Shown here: positions 12,293-12,695 of the stretch, in pieces
Layout of the letters: the number at the start of each line of letters is the position of its first letter
Position numbering within the stretch: the stretch's first letter is position 1
NCBI GenBank assembly: GCA_013331575.1
Contig: DUGD01000042.1
Location: forward strand, 345-13,039
Reading direction: 5' to 3'
DNA from: Candidatus Woesearchaeota archaeon
GTDB lineage: Archaea; Nanobdellota; Nanobdellia; Woesearchaeales; UBA525
DNA length: 12,695 nt
The notes under the pieces: generated by a model
Database searches by the model: none
Seen by the model: the letters and a program-made list of their open reading frames with translations, nothing else
Told to the model about the DNA's origin: nothing
Program-made: the position numbers and the translations under genes

Positions 12293-12695
12293 TCATGAAG
12301 TAGTATAGAACAACGCTTTTGCGTCTGGTACGATAATAATCCCTTTTGATGCTGGAACAGGGGTTTCTTGCATCTTACCCACATTTTCGCGGAGCAAAAC
12401 CGCGGCAGATGATGCCACATCCAGATAATCCTCTAGGCGCTCGTGCAACTGAGAATATGCAGATAATGAGCCGGTGCGATGCTGATGCACCGCGTGTGCC
12501 GCACCATATATCGCTTCGATAAGCGGTTTGAAGACTGCCATGCGAGGCCGCTGCATCGGGTCCCACGCCTGTTCGAACATGACTGTGTCGGCGAAACCAA
12601 GCGGGCGAATAAGTAGCCCCTGACGCAACGAATCGAATATGTCTGTGAGCACGTCATCAAGATAGAGCCAAGGAACGAATTGTTGCTTATCGGCC
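12293..12695 (-). CDS. Unknown protein, 5' end beyond window
   Basis: 134 codons are open from the right edge to TGA at 12293-12295; the frame is still open at 12695 (ADKQQFVPWLYLDDVLTDIF), so the N-terminus is missing. A GTG at 12652 is possible as a start but would cut a frame that reads well upstream. Family not recognised. The visible part is mostly helical: IFDSLRQGLLIRPLGF, VFKPLIEAIYGAAHAVHQH, LHERLEDYLDVASSAAVLLRENV, then a strand GIIIVPDAKALFY. No Cys, membrane segment or known motif. It is on the same strand as the KaiC-like gene, which has its own promoter. Confidence 0.7.
   Translation of the reverse strand, partial: ADKQQFVPWLYLDDVLTDIFDSLRQGLLIRPLGFADTVMFEQAWDPMQRPRMAVFKPLIEAIYGAAHAVHQHRTGSLSAYSQLHERLEDYLDVASSAAVLLRENVGKMQETPVPASKGIIIVPDAKALFYTTS

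Overview
The window reads as a fragment of an archaeal chromosome, probably from a small-genome lineage such as DPANN, although the phylum cannot be fixed from sequence alone. The signs are TATA-like boxes about 25 nt upstream of start codons (several genes look leaderless), a GAGGTGA-type Shine-Dalgarno site before one gene, an MCM-like AAA+ ATPase, a KaiC/RAD55-type RecA ATPase, and a secreted-type protein with an N-terminal helix followed by TGNVV. Base composition is moderately GC-rich in genes and more AT-rich around promoters. No rRNA, tRNA, CRISPR array, transposase or phage gene was seen.

Layout. Positions 1-1038 (minus) hold a very divergent acetate-kinase-family gene cut by the left edge, preceded by a GATGGAC tandem repeat. 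Positions 1192-4526 (minus) hold an MFS-like transporter, then a short MCM-like AAA+ ATPase translationally coupled to a small Cys-rich protein with a helix at each end. Positions 5184-6452 (plus) encode a seven-repeat beta-propeller without a signal peptide. Positions 6920-7411 (plus) encode a Nudix hydrolase, converging on a double zinc-ribbon protein (7399-7851, minus). A small hypothetical protein (8072-8377, plus) converges on a SerB-like HAD phosphatase (8337-9014, minus), which is divergent from an unknown 265-residue protein (9089-9886, plus). A second HAD paralogue lies at 10226-10900 (minus). A KaiC-like ATPase (11393-12205, minus) and an unknown gene cut by the right edge (12293-12695, minus) close the window.

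The most unusual feature is in the gaps. All four gene-free stretches longer than 300 bases carry one or two copies of what looks like one family of structured elements, six in all. Each is closed by a perfect 7-10 bp terminal stem whose sequence differs between most copies. That stem is followed on one strand by a conserved CTT bulge and a GG-rich inner helix. Four of the six copies are 94-99 nt long. Two copies (4594 and 9962) extend into a 246-292 nt composite with matching hairpins and a 32-nt 3' segment that is 30/32 identical. Changed but still paired stems argue for a structured RNA family, or a DNA element that works through its fold, rather than a simple repeat.

Few of the genes form an evident pathway. 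The clearest functional unit is the MCM-like ATPase with its membrane partner. The Nudix, HAD and kinase-like genes suggest nucleotide or phosphometabolite housekeeping.
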